A stretch of 64,000 nt of DNA from positions 112,015-176,014 of the forward strand of contig NZ_JAARML010000010.1 of assembly GCF_011759375.1 (NCBI RefSeq). Direction: 5' to 3'. Below, in pieces: positions 61,741-64,000 of this stretch; positions within the stretch are counted from its first letter, which is position 1; each line of letters begins with the position of its first letter. The position numbers and the translations under genes are program-made. Source of the stretch: Paraflavitalea devenefica (GTDB lineage: Bacteria; Bacteroidota; Bacteroidia; Chitinophagales; Chitinophagaceae). Below the pieces are notes generated by a model that was not told the origin of the DNA, searched no databases, and saw only the letters and a program-made list of their open reading frames with translations.

Positions 61741-63864
61741 ATGAAAAAAACTATACTGCACGCAATCATCCTACTATGGATAGCAGGCTTCATATCCGGT
61801 GAAAGCCATGCACAGGGTCAGCCTGTTTTGTCGGCGCCCCTCCATAACAGCACTGGCTATGTACGTAATCCCTCTTTCACCTGGCAGGCCTTTACCAATG
61901 GTTACAGCTATGATATACAACTGGCCACCGATGCCAACTTTACCAATATCATCGCATCACGTACCAACCTGTACATTACCCGCTTTGTACCGGTAAGTAC
62001 CTTGCCGGCCGGCAATGTGTATTGGCGGGTAAAGGCAAAAGATGAAGCTGGCGCAGACGTAAGCAACTGGTCTGACACGTTTACACATACCGTGGCCATT
62101 CCTCCCAGAACATACACCATTCCACCACATGCCACCCTGCAGGCGATCAAAGACACCATGCGCAAGGCCATCATGAATACACCTGCGATCCTTGCTTTCA
62201 CGGCTGATTCTACCTATGAATTGGATGGAGGGTTCACTGGCTTATTTGCTATTGACACCGCCAATATCAATGACCTCATCATAGAAGGCAACAATGCCAA
62301 TATCCTTATAAAGAACCATCCGCATATAGGGTTTATGCGCATACAGAATTCCAACCGGGTAACCGTGCGAAGACTGAAAGTAGACTGGGACCCGCTGCCC
62401 CACTCTCTGCTGGATGTGATCAGTGTGAACAACACGGATAGCACGGCACTGAATGTGAATGTGCGGTTGAGAAAAGTGAATGGTCAAACGTCGCCCTTCT
62501 ATCCGGCCATCTATAACAATCCTTCCTTTACCGATCATTGGTCATGGTCATACCTGATTGACACCACCGATCCCGGTAGCCTGAAGAAGATAGACAACGG
62601 AGCTGTTGGTATCGTGCCGGCCGATGTAACGCCATTGGCGTGTAAGGATACACCGGTATATAATATCTATCATCCGGGATCCAAATCGGGTAAATACTTT
62701 GTTGTGGGCGATGTGCTTTCTATTGTAGCCAGGGACAATGTAGGCCCGCTGATGAGCACCCGCAATTGTGTTGACTTTGTTTGTGACAGCATCATCAATT
62801 ATACCAGTCCTATCGGCTGTTACTACTCCTATGATGGTAGTGACATGAAAATACTCAATTGCCAGTCGGTACTCAAAGATGCCAGCCGTTTTGTATCGGC
62901 CAATGCGGATGGGGTGCATTGCCGTGCCAATGCCATCGGCCCCTGGGTAGAGAACAGCACTTTTATTGGCAATGCCGATGATGGCGTGGCCTTGTATAAC
63001 AAAGGCATCTTTGTAAAATCAAAGGTCAGCAACACTACCCTGCTGGTCACCAACAATGAATTTATGAACCTGAAAAAGGGACATATCTTCCGGATCTACA
63101 CGCCCAAAACTGGTAAGATCGTCGGCTCCAACTTTACGGTAGATACTGTGTTCCTGCAAAGCGGCAGTTACCGGGTACAGTTCTCCCCTGCCATTCCCGC
63201 CAATGATTATGACAGCCTCGTTGATATAGGACTTACCGACCTGCAGCAGAATGTTCAGTTGTACAATGCTTCCCTGCGTAATGAAAGGTTTATGATCAGC
63301 AACAACCGCTTCACGGTAAGGGCGCGTGGTTCTATCATACGCTCTGCCAAAGGCGTGGTGGAGGGCAACCAGTATTATAGCTGCTCATCGCCGGCCATAA
63401 GTCTGTACAATGAAGCTGCTTTGTGGTACAACGGACTGTACAGCCGGGATATATGGATCACCAACAACGACATCAGGAACAGCGGGTTTGACAACCTGGG
63501 CGCTGACGCAGGCTCCATCAATGTGCGCATCAATAAGATTGACTCCGCAGGCCCCAATAACTATTTTGTGGATAATATGTCGCCCTCCTCCCTGGACCAT
63601 GCCAATATCCGCATCTTCAACAACACCATCAGAAACTTTTCGCAGCACGGCATCTCGCTCTTCAATGCCGCCAACTGCACCATTAAGAACAACGTATTCA
63701 TCAGTGATATGCCTGGCTTTTACAGAACAGGAACGCATTATGGTATTTATATCAATACCACCTATGGAACATCTATTATCAGCAACAATTTTACAGGCGA
63801 CACCCGAACGCCTATGACACAAATACAGCGGGTAAATGATACGGGGACAACGGTTGTACCCTAA
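61741..63864 (+). CDS. Secreted right-handed beta-helix protein with N-terminal FnIII-like domain
   Basis: Exported protein of 707 residues from ATG 61741; a longer frame from 61648 overlaps the previous gene and lacks a signal. Signal peptide about 1-24. An FnIII-like domain (about 30-120; PSFTWQAFTNGYSYDIQLATD, VYWRVKAKDEAG) is followed by a pectin-lyase-type parallel beta-helix (about 135-700; LIIEGNNANILI, MRIQNSNRVTVRRLKVDWD, WVENSTFIGNADDGVALYN, NCTIKNNVFIS). Such helices often hydrolyse or cleave galactosidic or uronic bonds, and the DDGVAL acids could be catalytic, but no family is assigned. There is no T9SS tail, so it is likely periplasmic or otherwise exported. Confidence 0.8.
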   Translation: MKKTILHAIILLWIAGFISGESHAQGQPVLSAPLHNSTGYVRNPSFTWQAFTNGYSYDIQLATDANFTNIIASRTNLYITRFVPVSTLPAGNVYWRVKAKDEAGADVSNWSDTFTHTVAIPPRTYTIPPHATLQAIKDTMRKAIMNTPAILAFTADSTYELDGGFTGLFAIDTANINDLIIEGNNANILIKNHPHIGFMRIQNSNRVTVRRLKVDWDPLPHSLLDVISVNNTDSTALNVNVRLRKVNGQTSPFYPAIYNNPSFTDHWSWSYLIDTTDPGSLKKIDNGAVGIVPADVTPLACKDTPVYNIYHPGSKSGKYFVVGDVLSIVARDNVGPLMSTRNCVDFVCDSIINYTSPIGCYYSYDGSDMKILNCQSVLKDASRFVSANADGVHCRANAIGPWVENSTFIGNADDGVALYNKGIFVKSKVSNTTLLVTNNEFMNLKKGHIFRIYTPKTGKIVGSNFTVDTVFLQSGSYRVQFSPAIPANDYDSLVDIGLTDLQQNVQLYNASLRNERFMISNNRFTVRARGSIIRSAKGVVEGNQYYSCSSPAISLYNEAALWYNGLYSRDIWITNNDIRNSGFDNLGADAGSINVRINKIDSAGPNNYFVDNMSPSSLDHANIRIFNNTIRNFSQHGISLFNAANCTIKNNVFISDMPGFYRTGTHYGIYINTTYGTSIISNNFTGDTRTPMTQIQRVNDTGTTVVP

Positions 63865-63870
63865 AAAGCG

Positions 63871-63912
63871 AAGAGGCCGTCTCAAAAGTAATTGAGGCGG
63901 CTTCTTTATTTT
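63871..63912 (+). terminator. Strong terminator after the beta-helix gene
   Basis: A 15-bp stem (63871-63885 with 63892-63906, two G-T pairs) around a 6-nt loop, followed by TATTTTA. The plus-strand left arm is preceded by an A run, so it could also serve a minus-strand transcript from outside the window. It starts 6 bases after the stop at 63864. Confidence 0.8.
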
Positions 63913-64000
63913 AGGAGTACGGTTATTCACATATCTGTATAAAAAGACGTGATGCGTTCAAGGGTTTAGTATTGTTTTTGTGGCATGATCTGGCATGGCC

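Noticed and set aside
1..64000. CRISPR array, tRNA, rRNA, insertion sequence or prophage
   Set aside because: All larger gaps were read; no regularly spaced repeats, cloverleaf, transposase or phage gene was seen.

Overview
The window looks like a chromosomal segment of a free-living, polysaccharide-degrading Bacteroidota, most likely Chitinophagaceae. The support is: SusC/SusD outer-membrane pairs, an ECF sigma/FecR/STN-receptor cascade, a hybrid two-component regulator (HTCS), many secreted glycoside hydrolases, type IX secretion (T9SS) C-terminal tails, TAnnTTTG-type promoter boxes, and absence of Shine-Dalgarno sequences. No rRNA, tRNA, CRISPR array, phage gene or transposase was seen.

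Layout. (1) 1-7059, minus strand: ECF sigma factor, FecR anti-sigma, STN-type SusC and a SusD cut by the window edge. (2) 7565-17047, mixed strands: flavin reductase-like protein; ECF sigma factor with a small membrane protein; a kinase / response regulator / receiver-kinase cassette followed by a membrane-anchored pYEATS protein; a beta-lactamase-fold hydrolase; and a HicA/HicB toxin-antitoxin pair with an inverted repeat over its promoter. (3) 17167-54652, about 37 kb all on the minus strand: a large polysaccharide-utilisation region. Reading with transcription it runs LacI-type regulator, SusC, SusD, heparinase II/III-like lyase, modular alginate-lyase-like protein, GH88, GH97, ROK kinase, sugar-porter MFS, serine hydrolase, GH127, alpha/beta hydrolase, DUF4861 protein, GH95, then HTCS, GH28-like, GH51, an orphan T9SS tail and a second alginate-lyase-like protein with a ricin-type lectin. 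(4) 54653-55531: a gene-free regulatory stretch. (5) 55532-60234, plus strand: four tightly coupled genes of unrecognised family, AT-richer than their surroundings and closed by a near-perfect terminator. (6) 60390-63864: a secreted T9SS propeller-like protein and a secreted beta-helix protein, ending in a strong terminator.

How the parts work together. In region 3 the enzymes would take apart a uronate-containing heteropolysaccharide decorated with L-arabinofuranose, L-fucose or L-galactose, and alpha-linked hexose: lyases make unsaturated ends, GH88 removes them, GH127/GH51/GH95/GH97 clear side chains, SusCD imports oligomers, and MFS plus ROK kinase take up and phosphorylate the sugar. A pectic or gum-type substrate is an inference. 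Two regulatory layers are visible. A palindrome TTAATCGATTAA lies before susC and, with one end base changed, before the LacI-type gene. A 64-bp promoter architecture (CAAAA..CCCCC, 13 bp, TATACCC-like, 23 bp, TAnnTTTG-like) recurs with identical spacing at three places: before the GH28-GH51 unit, before the orphan T9SS tail/alginate-lyase unit, and upstream of the LacI-susCD unit. This suggests that one activator, probably the HTCS, drives all three.

The best candidate for an undescribed system is the four-gene operon of region 5. The three-promoter regulon is the best supported new observation in the known part.
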